This document shows, one piece after another, positions 9,131 to 17,497 of a stretch of 64,000 bases of DNA. Each line of letters starts with the position of its first letter. Position 1 is the stretch's first letter. Under the pieces are notes generated by a model. The model saw only the letters and a program-made list of their open reading frames with translations, was not told the origin of the DNA and ran no database searches. This DNA is from Streptomyces violascens (GTDB taxonomy: Bacteria > Actinomycetota > Actinomycetes > Streptomycetales > Streptomycetaceae). Made by a program: the position numbers and the translations under genes. Where the stretch lies: assembly GCF_014649955.1 (NCBI RefSeq), contig NZ_BMUA01000020.1, positions 81,164 through 145,163 of the forward strand, given 5' to 3'.

Positions 9131-9953
9131 GGAGCCAATTCTCCTTATATTTCATCCCCGGAATTGGCACTTCCCTTGAGATCGGGTCGCGCCAGGACAC
9201 CGTCACCTCGCTCGCCTCAAGATTTCGTGACGGCCCATCAGGCCAACGGGCCGCTCCGTTTCCGCGCCGAGTTACGGGCGTTCCTTGCACCCGATCAGCC
9301 ACATGCCCTGCGGCCAGGATTTGAGGCAGCGGCCATCGAACTCAGCGGCCCAGACACCGTCGCGGATCTCGCCGCCGGGTCGACGTCCAGTGTCCATACG
9401 GGGACGGGCTCTACAGACAGACTCGCAGCTGCGGGGTGCTGACTCTGCCTCGGCGTTAGCACCGACGCCACTTCGGCGGCATGGGCAGGAGCAGGTTGGC
9501 GATTCTTGGCGTAGTCGGTGACGACGCGCCGGGCGCCGACCGGAGCCAGAGCGTAGAACCTCGGGATTGATACCCGGACAGCGCTTTCCTGGCACCACGC
9601 GCGGCGCGCGGCGCGCGCCGCGCGGCCGGCCTTTGTCACCTTTTCAGGCATACGGATCGACGCGCGCACCGAGAAAGACGCCACGACGGCGAGTAGTCGG
9701 CCCTGGCCGAACGTCCCGCTCACCGATCACACGGGCAAACCACCGGCCCGCGCATTCCCACTCGACGGCTATTGGCCCCCGGGCGGCCACTCACTCGAAC
9801 CGTCAAGTGGCCCCTCTTCGCCCGACCGTGCCACTGTGTGCCATTCGGGACGGTAAACGGCGGTCACCAGAGGCTCACTGCGACACATCAAAAATGAGCC
9901 CTAAAGGAGCATTCGCGCAGGTCAGAGGCACCGCCAGCCCCTCTAGCCCCACG
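9131..9953. other. Decayed intergenic stretch left of the first attachment fragment
   Basis: No intact gene. It holds the IS1380-like transposase remnant described separately (about 9240-9600) and a perfect 20-bp GC palindrome at 9605-9624. The last 60 bp before the tRNA fragment resemble the 60 bp before the second tRNA fragment at 29743: both share CGCAGGTCAG and CCAGCCCCTC blocks. The rest shows nothing I can name. Confidence 0.6.
9240..9600 (-). pseudogene. Remnant of an IS1380-family transposase
   Basis: On the minus strand the translation reads Gly-Gly-Glu-Ile-Arg-Asp-Gly-Val-Trp-Ala-Ala-Glu-Phe and then Trp-Pro-x-Gly-x-x-Leu-Ile-x-x-Lys-Glu-Arg-Pro. This matches the transposase pseudogene at 27769-28790 (Gly-Asp-Ile-Arg-Asp-Gly-Ala-Trp-Val-Ala-Glu-Leu, then Trp-Pro-Lys-Glu-Leu-Arg-Leu-Ile-Val-Arg-Lys-Glu-Arg-Pro). 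Only this central piece survives, with stops and frame changes on both sides. It is a separate, older copy rather than a duplicate, since the DNA identity is only partial. Confidence 0.7.
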
Positions 9954-10000
9954 TGATTCCCAAGCTTAGAGCGCGGGTTCGATTCCCGTCACTCGCTCCA
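9954..10000 (+). repeat. Attachment-site copy 1: 3' half of tRNA-Gly(CCC), no 5' half
   Basis: These 47 bp are identical to 29743-29789. They begin in the anticodon loop (TTCCCAA, anticodon CCC), continue through the anticodon 3' stem, variable loop and a TTCGATT T-loop, and end with the acceptor strand, a U discriminator and encoded CCA. That is how a Gly tRNA ends. The sequence upstream is not tRNA, so this is a leftover attachment site, not a functional gene. Site-specific integration into tRNA 3' ends by tyrosine recombinases is well known in actinobacteria. Confidence 0.88.
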
Positions 10001-10007
10001 TTCTCCG

Positions 10008-10037
10008 CCCCCAGGTCAGTGGCCTGGGGGTTGTTTG
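10008..10037 (+). terminator. Terminator after tRNA-Gly fragment 1
   Basis: Eight-base-pair GC stem (10008-10015 with 10023-10030), 7-nt loop, followed by TTGTTTGTTG. It sits 8 bp after the CCA, as tRNA terminators do, and was presumably carried with the tRNA end. Confidence 0.75.
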
Positions 10038-10039
10038 TT

Positions 10040-10440
10040 GTCTGGACCGATTTCGGGGGTCTCGTGCCGTCCGCGTGCCCTAAAAGGTCCACCTCGTCAA
10101 GGAGCCTGCCGTACAGGCCCTCCGCCTGAGCTGCAGCTATCTTGGCCACATACTCGCCGAGTTGCCGAGCCGCCACATCTCTGAACGAACGTACCGCTGC
10201 GGAAGCCAGTGTCGATGTTGGTAACGAGGAGCTCCTCCACAGAGTCCCAGACACGACGCGTGGCCGACCGGAGCTTTACGCGCCGCTCCCTGTCCGCCTC
10301 GTCCCTCAAGTCTTCCAGAGACCGGGTGAGCGAGATGGTCTGCCTGTTGAGCAGCGTCGCCAGCTTCCGAAGCCGCAAATGCACCTTGAAGAACGCGGCC
10401 GCGCCAGCTAGAACGAGCCGTAACGTATCGGCGTGCTGGC
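10040..10440 (-). pseudogene. Possible degraded small gene right of attachment copy 1
   Basis: Two overlapping minus-strand frames look protein-like. One, from about 10384, reads Leu-Arg-Lys-Leu-Ala-Thr-Leu-Leu-Asn-Arg-Gln with many charged residues; the other continues with Ala-Arg-Gln-Leu-Gly-Glu-Tyr-Val-Ala-Lys-Ile. Together they would make a helical, charged protein broken by one frameshift near 10210. No family recognised, and the call could be wrong. Confidence 0.3.
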
Positions 10441-10485
10441 AGGCCGTCTCGAAGCGATCCTCGCCCGGTGGGGGCGTCGACCCCG

Positions 10486-11020
10486 CGGCCGAACCCTGCC
10501 GACGAGTCCGACGGGCCGATCGCCGACCACCCGCAAGTGACCACCTGGGTGAACGAGGTCATCCACGCCGCTCGGCTCGGACCGAGCAGCACACGGGGTA
10601 TCGCGCTCGGCCCATCACTGCTGCTCGCCAGCCCCATCGTTATCAACGGGCACCGGCAAGACCTGCCAGGCGTACGGCGCCGTCCGCTCACTGCTCGGCG
10701 CCGGGGTCCAGTTGCGCTGGGAGGCCGTCACCACCCCGACCTGCACGCCCGTCTGCGCCCCCGCCCCGGCCACGCCCCCGAACGAGACGTGGCCGCACTC
10801 TCCCGCTACCCCGCTGCTGATCCTGGACGACCTCGGCGCAATCAAGCAGTCGGAGCGGACCGAAGAGCTGACGTACTGGCTGATCAACCGCCGCTACAAC
10901 GACATGCTCCCCACCCTCATCACCACCAACCTGCCGATCGACGGCCTGCTGTACACCGCCCGGATACGAACCGGGGGAGCGCGCCGTCGGCGTGCTTGCC
11001 GACAAGCTTCTGTTGAACAG
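10486..11020 (+). pseudogene. Frameshifted DnaC/IstB-like AAA+ ATPase
   Basis: The pieces are in order but in different plus-strand frames. First, His-Pro-Gln-Val-x-x-Trp-Val followed by Gly-Pro-Ser-Leu-Leu-Leu-Ala; then Walker A Gly-Thr-Gly-Lys-Thr (near 10650) in another frame; then Walker B Leu-Leu-Ile-Leu-Asp-Asp-Leu-Gly-Ala near 10820 and Leu-Ile-Thr-Thr-Asn-Leu-Pro near 10917 in a third. This is the helicase-loader-like ATPase common on Streptomyces integrative elements and phages. At least two frameshifts make it non-functional, and the C-terminus is lost near 11020. It supports a mobile origin for the DNA next to the attachment site. Confidence 0.72.
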
Positions 11021-11162
11021 GTGGGCGGACCGCCAATGCCCCTCCCCCGCACGGGGGATTGCCGGTTCGGGGCACTGCCAGTCCGCCCACCTCGCCGCCC
11101 AGGCTCTGCTCGACGGCAGCTCATCAAGCTGCTCAATGAACGCTCCGCTTCCTTCGCGTGCG

Positions 11163-12245
11163 TCAGGGGCAGCGCTGTCCCATCGGGGCTTGATCGGCAG
11201 TGGGGCGTGGTGGAGGGCACGCAGATGCGCACACTGCGGGGATCGCATGGGCGGACTCACCACGCCGGCTGTCATAGTCGGCGAACCAATGATGTACGGA
11301 TCCGCCGGACCGGTCCCACGACGTACCGAGCACAACAGCGTCCGCCACCGCGTGCCGCACGTCCGCCACCGCGAGCGGACACGCTTCCTGGTACCCCGCA
11401 GCGCCCACGAGGGCCACCCTGCCGCCGTCCCGGCCCGACCGCTTGAGCCTGCCGTGGAGGGACGTCCGCCAGTGTTGCCCCAGCGTCAGGATGTTGCGCA
11501 CGGAATATCCGATGTCCGGGAAGGCCGCGAGGACATGCTCCAGGTCGACGCGGCCCGGCAGCTCACCCACATGGTGGTGGCGTGTGGCGGTGAGGCCCAA
11601 GTACCGGTAATCGGGCATGGGGTGGTGTGAGACGTGCCAGTCGGCCCCTACCCAGCAGGTGGCTGCGTCGGTGTGCCAGCGGTCGGCGACCAGGTCCATC
11701 GGGATGACTGTGCTGTAGCTCGCCAATTGGCCCCCGCCCTCGTGCAGGTCGTCGGAGGCGAGGGGGTGCGCACCGGCGGTGAGGATCAGCGCGTCACTGG
11801 TGACGTCGTGTCCGTCGGCAAGCGTAACCACGACTGATTCGCTGTGCTGCGTGTACCCGATGACTCGGCTTGCCGCGCAGAGCTGGACGGAGTCCAACCT
11901 CCGACAGGCCTCCAGCAGTGGTTCGTACAAGTCCACGTGGTGAGCCGTTGCATGAGGGTAGCGGCGCTGTCCACGAGAGACGGCCAGCGGCACCGAGGCA
12001 AGGAGTTCGCTGGTCGAGCCGTGCATGACATGGAACTCATTGATCGGCAGCGCTTGTTCACGAACGGCATCGCCGACACCCAGCAGGTCGAGCGCCTGAA
12101 AGGTATGCGGTGTTAGCCGGACGCCGACTGAACCCCCCGTGAACTGCGGCGCTTGCTCCAGAACAAGAACGTGATGGCCTCGCTCACCGAGCGCAACTGC
12201 TGTGGCCAGACCGCTCAAGCCTCCCCCGACAACAAGAATTCGCAT
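11163..12245 (-). CDS. FAD-dependent monooxygenase (PHBH/salicylate-hydroxylase-like)
   Basis: About 360 residues from the ATG at 12245, where the protein begins Met-Arg-Ile-Leu-Val-Val-Gly-Gly-Gly-Leu-Ser-Gly, the normal start of the family; the open frame reaches a TTG at 12350. The N-terminal GxGxxG FAD motif is followed by an acidic Leu-Glu-Gln and an Asp-Leu motif, and Val-Ala-Leu-Val-Gly-Ala-Ala matches the second FAD contact (usually GDAA, here GAAG). The Asp of that motif is missing, which may weaken flavin binding. The C-terminal 30 residues look like run-on sequence next to the ATPase pseudogene. Lies downstream of the afsA and transposase-like genes on the same strand. Substrate unknown. 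Confidence 0.75.
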   Translation of the reverse strand: MRILVVGGGLSGLATAVALGERGHHVLVLEQAPQFTGGSVGVRLTPHTFQALDLLGVGDAVREQALPINEFHVMHGSTSELLASVPLAVSRGQRRYPHATAHHVDLYEPLLEACRRLDSVQLCAASRVIGYTQHSESVVVTLADGHDVTSDALILTAGAHPLASDDLHEGGGQLASYSTVIPMDLVADRWHTDAATCWVGADWHVSHHPMPDYRYLGLTATRHHHVGELPGRVDLEHVLAAFPDIGYSVRNILTLGQHWRTSLHGRLKRSGRDGGRVALVGAAGYQEACPLAVADVRHAVADAVVLGTSWDRSGGSVHHWFADYDSRRGESAHAIPAVCASACPPPRPTADQAPMGQRCP

Positions 12246-12372
12246 GGCCTGATGATGGGCCGGGGCGGTCGGCTCGGGCGAGGCGGTCACGGCATGTATG
12301 TCAGAGTCGTCGAGGTATCTGACATAGAACGACGAAGGATGTTTACTCAACGCGAAGTCCGTTTCGTCAGCT

Positions 12373-13467
12373 TCAGGCCGGAAAGCTCATGCGCTCCATG
12401 GAGTCCATGCACTGACTCCAGGGGCGTACGCGGGCCCTGACCGCCGCGACCGTCTGGGCCACGTGGGCAGCGGCCGCCAACGTCATGTGCCGGTGCCAGC
12501 CGTCGGAGCTTCGCCCTTCGTAGTCGAGGGTTCCCACATGCGGTGCGGAGGTGGTGAAGTCCTGCGCGGTGCGTTGCGTGAATTTGGCGAGTCGGAGGAG
12601 AACCCCCAAGGGGGTCGCCGTCAGATTGGTCAGCCAGCATCGAACGGGCTGTCCTTGACCACTGTCCCATTGCCCCAACAAGAGCAGGGGATGGTCGGCC
12701 CACTCCACACGGACGCCGGCGACCAGGCTTCTGCGCACGACGCCCGTCGCCGGATCCGTCCATTCCACGAGACGGCGAAGCATGCGATTCATCTGAAGGA
12801 GACGGGCGGCGGGTACCGAGCGGTGTGCCGGGCCCGACTCCTGAGCCGTGACCGGGAGCCCCACGGGGACACAGGACAGGAGTGGCTCACCTGCCTGCAT
12901 GTACCGATCGAACAGAGGGAGCGGGTCGATGCCCGGAAGGTCCAGGATCACCGGGCGGGGCCCGATCGTCCTGTGATCGGACCCCACACCCGCAGCCGCG
13001 ACGCACTCGGCAGCACGATTCCCGGAGGGCAGCAGGGACCACTTGACGGGCGCCGTGACGTCTCTGGCGACACCCCATACGCCGATGGCCTGTCGGCTCT
13101 TTCGAGGTACCTGCTGTGACTGTACGACCCATGCCGCGAACCGGAGTTCGTTATCGGCATAGCGTCGCAGTGCGCGGCTGACCGGTTCCCAGTCCCAGGG
13201 GGAGTCGGCGATGAAGTGGTGCAGGCTCTGCGCCAGTTCGGGGCCTCCGACGCATGAGGCGATATTCCGTACCGACTTGCGCCCCTCCACTGTGATCAGC
13301 CCGCGGAGGTAATGAGCCGCCTTCACTCGCTGGTCGCTTCGGTGCAACTCGGTGAAGAGCACGTCGGACAGCTCGTTGAGGATGCTGCGGTTCAGCGCAC
13401 CGGCGGGTGCAAGGCCCGGCGGCCAGTCAGATGTTCCGGGCCTTGCAGAACTCGGCAGGCGACCCAT
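12373..13467 (-). CDS. IS701-type transposase-like protein, probably catalytically dead
   Basis: A 364-residue protein with the IS701/IS4-like N-terminal layout: Leu-x-x-Leu-x-x-Arg-Ser-Asp-Gln-Arg, Tyr-Leu-Arg-Gly-Leu, Gly-Arg-Lys-Ser-Val-Arg-Asn-Ile-Ala, then Leu-x-His-Phe-Ile-x-x-Ser-Pro-Trp. Where active members carry the first catalytic Asp pair before a Lys (Asp-Asp-Thr-x-x-x-Lys), this one has Val-Val-Gln-Ser-Gln-Gln-Val-Pro-Arg-Lys-Ser. No terminal inverted repeats are visible. The ATG at 13467 has a GGGGGG ribosome site at about 5 nt. It sits between afsA and the monooxygenase, apparently in their operon, and may be a domesticated transposase derivative (inference). Confidence 0.7.
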   Translation of the reverse strand: MGRLPSSARPGTSDWPPGLAPAGALNRSILNELSDVLFTELHRSDQRVKAAHYLRGLITVEGRKSVRNIASCVGGPELAQSLHHFIADSPWDWEPVSRALRRYADNELRFAAWVVQSQQVPRKSRQAIGVWGVARDVTAPVKWSLLPSGNRAAECVAAAGVGSDHRTIGPRPVILDLPGIDPLPLFDRYMQAGEPLLSCVPVGLPVTAQESGPAHRSVPAARLLQMNRMLRRLVEWTDPATGVVRRSLVAGVRVEWADHPLLLLGQWDSGQGQPVRCWLTNLTATPLGVLLRLAKFTQRTAQDFTTSAPHVGTLDYEGRSSDGWHRHMTLAAAAHVAQTVAAVRARVRPWSQCMDSMERMSFPA

Positions 13468-13535
13468 GTGAACCCCCCAGTGATGTTTCTGTCGTTCAGG
13501 AAAGAGCGGGTGCGGGCAGAACCCTCGGAGCCTGT

Positions 13536-14474
13536 TTACACAGCGGTCAAGTCGACTTGAGCGGTGAAGACTTCCTCATCGCGCTGCCAGGCGGATACCA
13601 GGACCCGCCGAGCGCCAGCCGCGCCGCTGGAGAGCGGGCGGGCCTTGATCCAGCAGGGTGCGTCGAGCTCGGTATAGCGCAGGAAGCGCGTTTGCATCCC
13701 GGTGACCGTCACCGCGTCGGTAACGCGATGCACGCTTGCCTGCGCAGCTTGGCGTGCCGCCTCCAGCAGCAGCATGCCCGGAACGTGGTCGACCGGGTGG
13801 TCGAAGAGGATCCGGTGTGAGGTGTCGATCCTCAACTGCCAACTACTCTCGCTCGAAGGGGAGAGGACGACGTCCTCGTCTCGTCTCCTCCCCACCTGGT
13901 ACGCGGGAACAGGGGCTCTGACGGGTAGGGCGCGTGCGTTTGCCCAGCCGACGTCCGAGTAGATCCCGCGGAGGCGCGCATAGACAACGGGGTCCCGCAC
14001 GGTTAAATGCGTCCGGGCGCTGGCAAGATGAACGCCTTCCCTGTACACCCGCGCAGAAAGAGTCATGGCCGATGCTCTCGTTCCGCGGTACTTCACGTCG
14101 CTGCACCTGATGTGCAGTTCCAGATCGGCTGCCCGCCCCTGGAAGCGAAGCAGAGCAGGCTCAAGATCCCACTCGTGACCCTGCCAGACCAGCTGGTGCC
14201 CGAAAGGCACGTTGTACGCGGCATGGGAGAGCAGAGGGAACGTCTGCCGTACCGTCTCGCTCAGCTGAAGAGGATCATGCAGGGCGTGACGCACTTCATA
14301 GAATTCGTGCTCTTTCGGCCAGGTAGCGTGGACGACAAAGCCGTCCGGCGCGACCTGCTGCCAGCCGGCGAGGAGGACCTCCGCCGGATTCACCTTGTGG
14401 GTACAGGCCGGGGGTACAGGCGTGCAGGGCGTGACTCCGATTCCCCCGTCATACGCATGCTGAAGTGGCGCCAA
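13536..14474 (-). CDS. AfsA-family gamma-butyrolactone biosynthesis protein
   Basis: A 312-residue protein with the two AfsA half-domains. The N-terminal His-Lys-x-x-x-x-Glu-Val-Leu-Leu-x-Gly-Trp motif (about residues 26-38) and the C-terminal Asp-His-Pro-x-Asp-His-x-Pro-Gly-Met-Leu-Leu-Leu-Glu-Ala-x-Arg-Gln-Ala motif are hallmarks of A-factor synthase relatives. The family condenses a beta-ketoacyl chain with dihydroxyacetone phosphate to make butyrolactone or butenolide signals. The start is TTG 14474, preceded by AGGGA at about 8 nt; an in-frame stop lies just upstream. It diverges from a TetR-type receptor gene, the classic arrangement, and precedes two co-directional genes. Confidence 0.9.
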   Translation of the reverse strand: MAPLQHAYDGGIGVTPCTPVPPACTHKVNPAEVLLAGWQQVAPDGFVVHATWPKEHEFYEVRHALHDPLQLSETVRQTFPLLSHAAYNVPFGHQLVWQGHEWDLEPALLRFQGRAADLELHIRCSDVKYRGTRASAMTLSARVYREGVHLASARTHLTVRDPVVYARLRGIYSDVGWANARALPVRAPVPAYQVGRRRDEDVVLSPSSESSWQLRIDTSHRILFDHPVDHVPGMLLLEAARQAAQASVHRVTDAVTVTGMQTRFLRYTELDAPCWIKARPLSSGAAGARRVLVSAWQRDEEVFTAQVDLTAV

Positions 14475-14594
14475 GACAGTCTTCCCTACTGCTTACACCC
14501 AAGTGCCTTCGCACTGACGTTTGATGTACGGCACATATAACATAACGACCATTATTCTTGCTTGTCTAGGAGGGCCTGGGTGCAGGTGGACCGG
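14475..14594. promoter_or_regulatory. Divergent control region between afsA-like and receptor genes
   Basis: A 120-bp gap with an unusually AT-rich core at 14531-14560 holding CATATAACATAACG and a short dyad ATAA-N6-TTAT (14542-14555). In characterised butyrolactone systems the TetR receptor binds such divergent gaps and releases DNA when the signal binds. The exact operator is not certain from sequence alone. Confidence 0.5.
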
Positions 14595-15227
14595 ATGCCA
14601 CAGCCCATGCAGCCGCGTGCGGCTCGCACGCGGGAGGTGCTTCTCAGGGCTGCGGCGGAAGTGTTCGCCGAGGTCGGCTACACACGTGCGAGTCTCGTCA
14701 AGATCATTGAACGGGCGGGACTGACCACCGGCGCTGTGTACTTCCACTTCAAGTCCAAGGAGGGACTCGCGCGCGCCGTGATCCACGAGCAGGCGGCGGA
14801 CGTGGAGTTCCCCCAGGGCGAACCCGGATTGCAACACTTGATCGACATAACCACGCACCTGGCGGTGGAACTGCAGCAGAACACCCTGCTTCGCGCGGGG
14901 GTACGGCTCGCGGTGGAGCAGAACGAGGTCGACCTTCAGGAGTACGAGATCTACCGCTGGTGGGCCGAGCGCTTCAAGGAGGAATTGGCAGCCGCGCGGC
15001 TGAAGGGGCAGCTACTGCCGTCGGTCGACGAGACCGCCTTCGCCTCGCTCCTGGTCGCCGCCTACACCGGCACCCAGATCATGTCGCAGCTCGCCACGCA
15101 GCGGGCCGACCTGCCCGGTCGGATCCTGAGCCTGTGGCAGTGTCTGCTGCCCGCCCTGGCCCCCGCCAACGCCATCGCGCAACTGACGATTCCCGTACCC
15201 GGGTCCGCCGGACAGGGCGGGGCGTGA
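14595..15227 (+). CDS. TetR-family butyrolactone-receptor-like regulator (ScbR/ArpA type)
   Basis: About 210 residues from ATG 14595, which has AGGTGGA 4-10 nt upstream; the frame extends to TTG 14562. The N-terminal TetR helix-turn-helix reads Thr-Arg-Glu-Val-Leu-Leu-Arg-Ala-Ala-Ala-Glu-Val-Phe and Gly-Ala-Val-Tyr-Phe-His-Phe-x-Ser-Lys-Glu. The C-terminal ligand part contains Leu-Arg-Ala-Gly-Val-Arg-Leu and ends Leu-Leu-Pro-Ala-Leu-Ala, as in ScbR/ArpA relatives. It should repress the divergent afsA-like gene and possibly pathway genes until the signal is present (established for the family, inferred here). The stop overlaps the following GTG start (GTGA). Confidence 0.87.
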   Translation: MPQPMQPRAARTREVLLRAAAEVFAEVGYTRASLVKIIERAGLTTGAVYFHFKSKEGLARAVIHEQAADVEFPQGEPGLQHLIDITTHLAVELQQNTLLRAGVRLAVEQNEVDLQEYEIYRWWAERFKEELAAARLKGQLLPSVDETAFASLLVAAYTGTQIMSQLATQRADLPGRILSLWQCLLPALAPANAIAQLTIPVPGSAGQGGA

Positions 15228-16195
15228 ACCGCCTGCGCATCGCGATGACCGGAGCGACCGGGTTCATCGGCTCCGCGGTGCTGCGCTGTCTCCTTGACCC
15301 GGCATCGCCAGTTCCCGCGGCCGAGGTCCGGGCCCTCGTACGCACACACCCGTCCCGGTCCGCGCCTGCGCCCCGACTCTCGTGGATCCAGGGTGATGTG
15401 ACGCAGCCCCGCTCGCTACGGGGACTGTGTGAAGGCGCGGACGTCCTGATCCATCTGGCATCGCGGATCACGGGAAGCGAGGATGAGTGCGCAGCGGTGA
15501 ACGTCGGCGGTGCTCGCGCCCTCGTGGAGGAGGCTCAGGCTTCTGGAGTCGAGCGGATCATCCATCTGTCCACGGCCGCGGTGTACGGCCATGGCCCTCA
15601 TCGCGGGATCACGGTGGACGAAGTGGCTCCGGCGCCTGTCTCGTCGGCCAGCCGTACGCGACTGCAGGCCGAGCGCATAACAGCGGCAGCCGGAAGCACC
15701 GTGCTGCGACCGGGGCTGGTCACCGGAGCCGGCGATCGCTGGGTCGTGCCGACGCTCGCAGATCTGGTGGAGCAACTGCCCGCTCTCTGGAAGGGCGGAG
15801 AGGGGCTCTCATCGATGGTGGACGTGGCGGATCTGGCCCGGTTGATCGTGCGGCTGGCGATCATGCCGAACCGGCCACCGGCCAGGGTCTTCCACGCCAG
15901 CCATCCGCTGCCGGTCCGCAACCGGGATCTGATGACGGCGCTCGACCGACTGGGAGTTCTGCCCCTGCCGACGGCCGACTGGCCCTGGGAGGTCTGCCTG
16001 GACCGCCTACGACAGTCATCGGGAAGGGTGAGTGAGCGGCAGTTCGCTCTGCTGGCCGACGACAACTGGCAACAGAGCGAGGACATCTGGCGCCTCGCCC
16101 GTCTCCAGGAAGGCCCTGGACCGCTGGCCCGGCTGTCGGCGGCCGCACCGTGGTACACGTCGCACCTGGCCGACCGACGGGCGCCGCGCAAGTAA
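15224..16195 (+). CDS. NAD-dependent epimerase/dehydratase-like reductase
   Basis: About 323 residues from GTG 15224, which overlaps the receptor stop. The Rossmann start is Met-Thr-Gly-Ala-Thr-Gly-Phe-Ile-Gly (GxxGxxG). Downstream are Ser-Thr-Ala-Ala-Val-Tyr-Gly and the usual Tyr-x-x-x-Lys position, which here reads Ser-Arg-Thr-Arg-Leu-Gln-Ala, so the canonical Tyr/Lys pair is not evident. Extended SDR proteins of this kind are often coded with afsA and receptor genes, where some reduce the butenolide or keto intermediate; that role is likely but not shown. The gene ends 9 bp before a large palindrome shared with the convergent acyltransferase. Confidence 0.8.
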   Translation: MNRLRIAMTGATGFIGSAVLRCLLDPASPVPAAEVRALVRTHPSRSAPAPRLSWIQGDVTQPRSLRGLCEGADVLIHLASRITGSEDECAAVNVGGARALVEEAQASGVERIIHLSTAAVYGHGPHRGITVDEVAPAPVSSASRTRLQAERITAAAGSTVLRPGLVTGAGDRWVVPTLADLVEQLPALWKGGEGLSSMVDVADLARLIVRLAIMPNRPPARVFHASHPLPVRNRDLMTALDRLGVLPLPTADWPWEVCLDRLRQSSGRVSERQFALLADDNWQQSEDIWRLARLQEGPGPLARLSAAAPWYTSHLADRRAPRK

Positions 16196-16204
16196 GCCGG
16201 TTCA

Positions 16205-16250
16205 CGCGCACTCCAGGGCCAGCCCGGCCGGGCTGGCCCTGGAGTGCGCG
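16205..16250. terminator. Perfect 46-bp palindrome between convergent genes
   Basis: Arms 16205-16227 and 16228-16250 are exact reverse complements with no spacer, all GC-rich. It lies between the stop of the reductase (16195) and the stop of the acyltransferase (16262), so a bidirectional terminator is the simplest reading. No T-run on either side. Confidence 0.75.
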
Positions 16251-16261
16251 CTTGATGTTCC

Positions 16262-17497
16262 TCAGCCAGCCACCGGCTGCGACTGCTGCTGGACGTGACT
16301 CTCCTCGGCCGGGACGGCCGGTGCGGGCGGGGCTGCCTTTCGCGCACGTCCCCAGCGTCGCATCACGGGGCGCTCGACACAGGTGTACAGCACCCAGCCG
16401 CCCACCACGGACACGGCGAGGATCACGCCGAGTACCGCGATTCCAGCGGGAGTTCCCACGCGCCCCTCGTCCATGATCATCGTGCGGACCACATACATGA
16501 CGACGTAGTGGATGACGTAGAAGCCGAAGGAAATCTCTCCCAGCCAGATGGCGACCCGGCTGCGCAAAAAGGTGCGCCGTTCTGCGATATCGATCCGGGC
16601 GACGGACACAATCAGCAGCGCGAGCGGAATGGCCGTCACGGCATACAGCCCGTACAGCCACGGGGCAGCAAGCGCTGCCGCGTACGACAGAACGACCAGC
16701 GCACCCGCCGCCCCCACAGGAAGCCGGATCCAGCGGCCGGCCAGCACGGCACGCGCGGTGATCATGCCCAGGACGAACTCGAAGAGCCGGACCGGGGGGA
16801 AGTTGTAGGCGAACCACCACTGCATGACGGACAACGGATACTTCTCGGGCGTCTGCGGCGAATCCGGCAACAAGAACTGCACCACGAGCTGAACGCCGAT
16901 CATCCCCGCCACCATCAAGCCGGCCCACAGCCACAGACGCCGCACCGGGATCTTCCTGACCAGCATCAGGAAGAAGGGGAAGAGGAGGTAGAAGAGCAGC
17001 TCACTGCAGAGGGACCAACTCGGAAGATTGACGCTGATGAAGGTGTCGTGCTGCGGGAACCATGAGTGGATGAGGAACAGGTTGGGAAGCCACGCGGACA
17101 CCGGGGTGAACTGCGCGGCGAACAGGAGCATGGCCAAGACCCAGACCACGACATGGTTGGGGTAGATCTTCAGCAGGCGACGGCGCCAGAACGAGGTGAG
17201 CCGGTCACTGTCCTTCGCGGACCAGGTCAGCACGAATCCGCTGAGGATGAAGAAGAAGGACACTCCCATCCAGCCGGCCTTGCTGAAGAGCCACTCGTAG
17301 CCGTGGGCCACTTCCTTGTCCGCGAAGGGACTCAGCGGAAAGTTGGTCAGCGAGGAGTGGAACGCAAAGACCAGGACGGCAGCGAAGAAGCGCAGGCCGG
17401 TGAGCGACGGGAGCCGAGCGGCCGAGCGCGACATGGTGCCGCGTATCGAGGGATCACCGGAAGCCTTGGAGCGCGGACCGCTCGGTTGACTGCTCAT
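16262..17497 (-). CDS. Membrane acyltransferase (acyltransferase-3 family)
   Basis: A 411-residue protein with about ten membrane segments. The first loop has Leu-Arg-Phe-Phe-Ala-Ala-x-x-Val-Phe-x-Phe-His, whose His is the family's catalytic residue, followed by Gly-Val-Ser-Phe-Phe-Phe-Ile-Leu-Ser-Gly-Phe-Val-Leu, another signature. Such enzymes move acyl groups onto sugars, polysaccharides or antibiotics at the membrane. Its start overlaps the stop of the upstream MFS gene (ATGA), so the two are co-translated. It may acylate the island's product before or during export (inference). Confidence 0.87.
   Translation of the reverse strand: MSSQPSGPRSKASGDPSIRGTMSRSAARLPSLTGLRFFAAVLVFAFHSSLTNFPLSPFADKEVAHGYEWLFSKAGWMGVSFFFILSGFVLTWSAKDSDRLTSFWRRRLLKIYPNHVVVWVLAMLLFAAQFTPVSAWLPNLFLIHSWFPQHDTFISVNLPSWSLCSELLFYLLFPFFLMLVRKIPVRRLWLWAGLMVAGMIGVQLVVQFLLPDSPQTPEKYPLSVMQWWFAYNFPPVRLFEFVLGMITARAVLAGRWIRLPVGAAGALVVLSYAAALAAPWLYGLYAVTAIPLALLIVSVARIDIAERRTFLRSRVAIWLGEISFGFYVIHYVVMYVVRTMIMDEGRVGTPAGIAVLGVILAVSVVGGWVLYTCVERPVMRRWGRARKAAPPAPAVPAEESHVQQQSQPVAG

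Noticed and set aside
14542..14555. A definite ScbR/ArpA-type autoregulatory element
   Set aside because: The dyad ATAA-N6-TTAT is short and I could not match it confidently to the published 22-26 bp consensus, so it is reported only as part of a control region.
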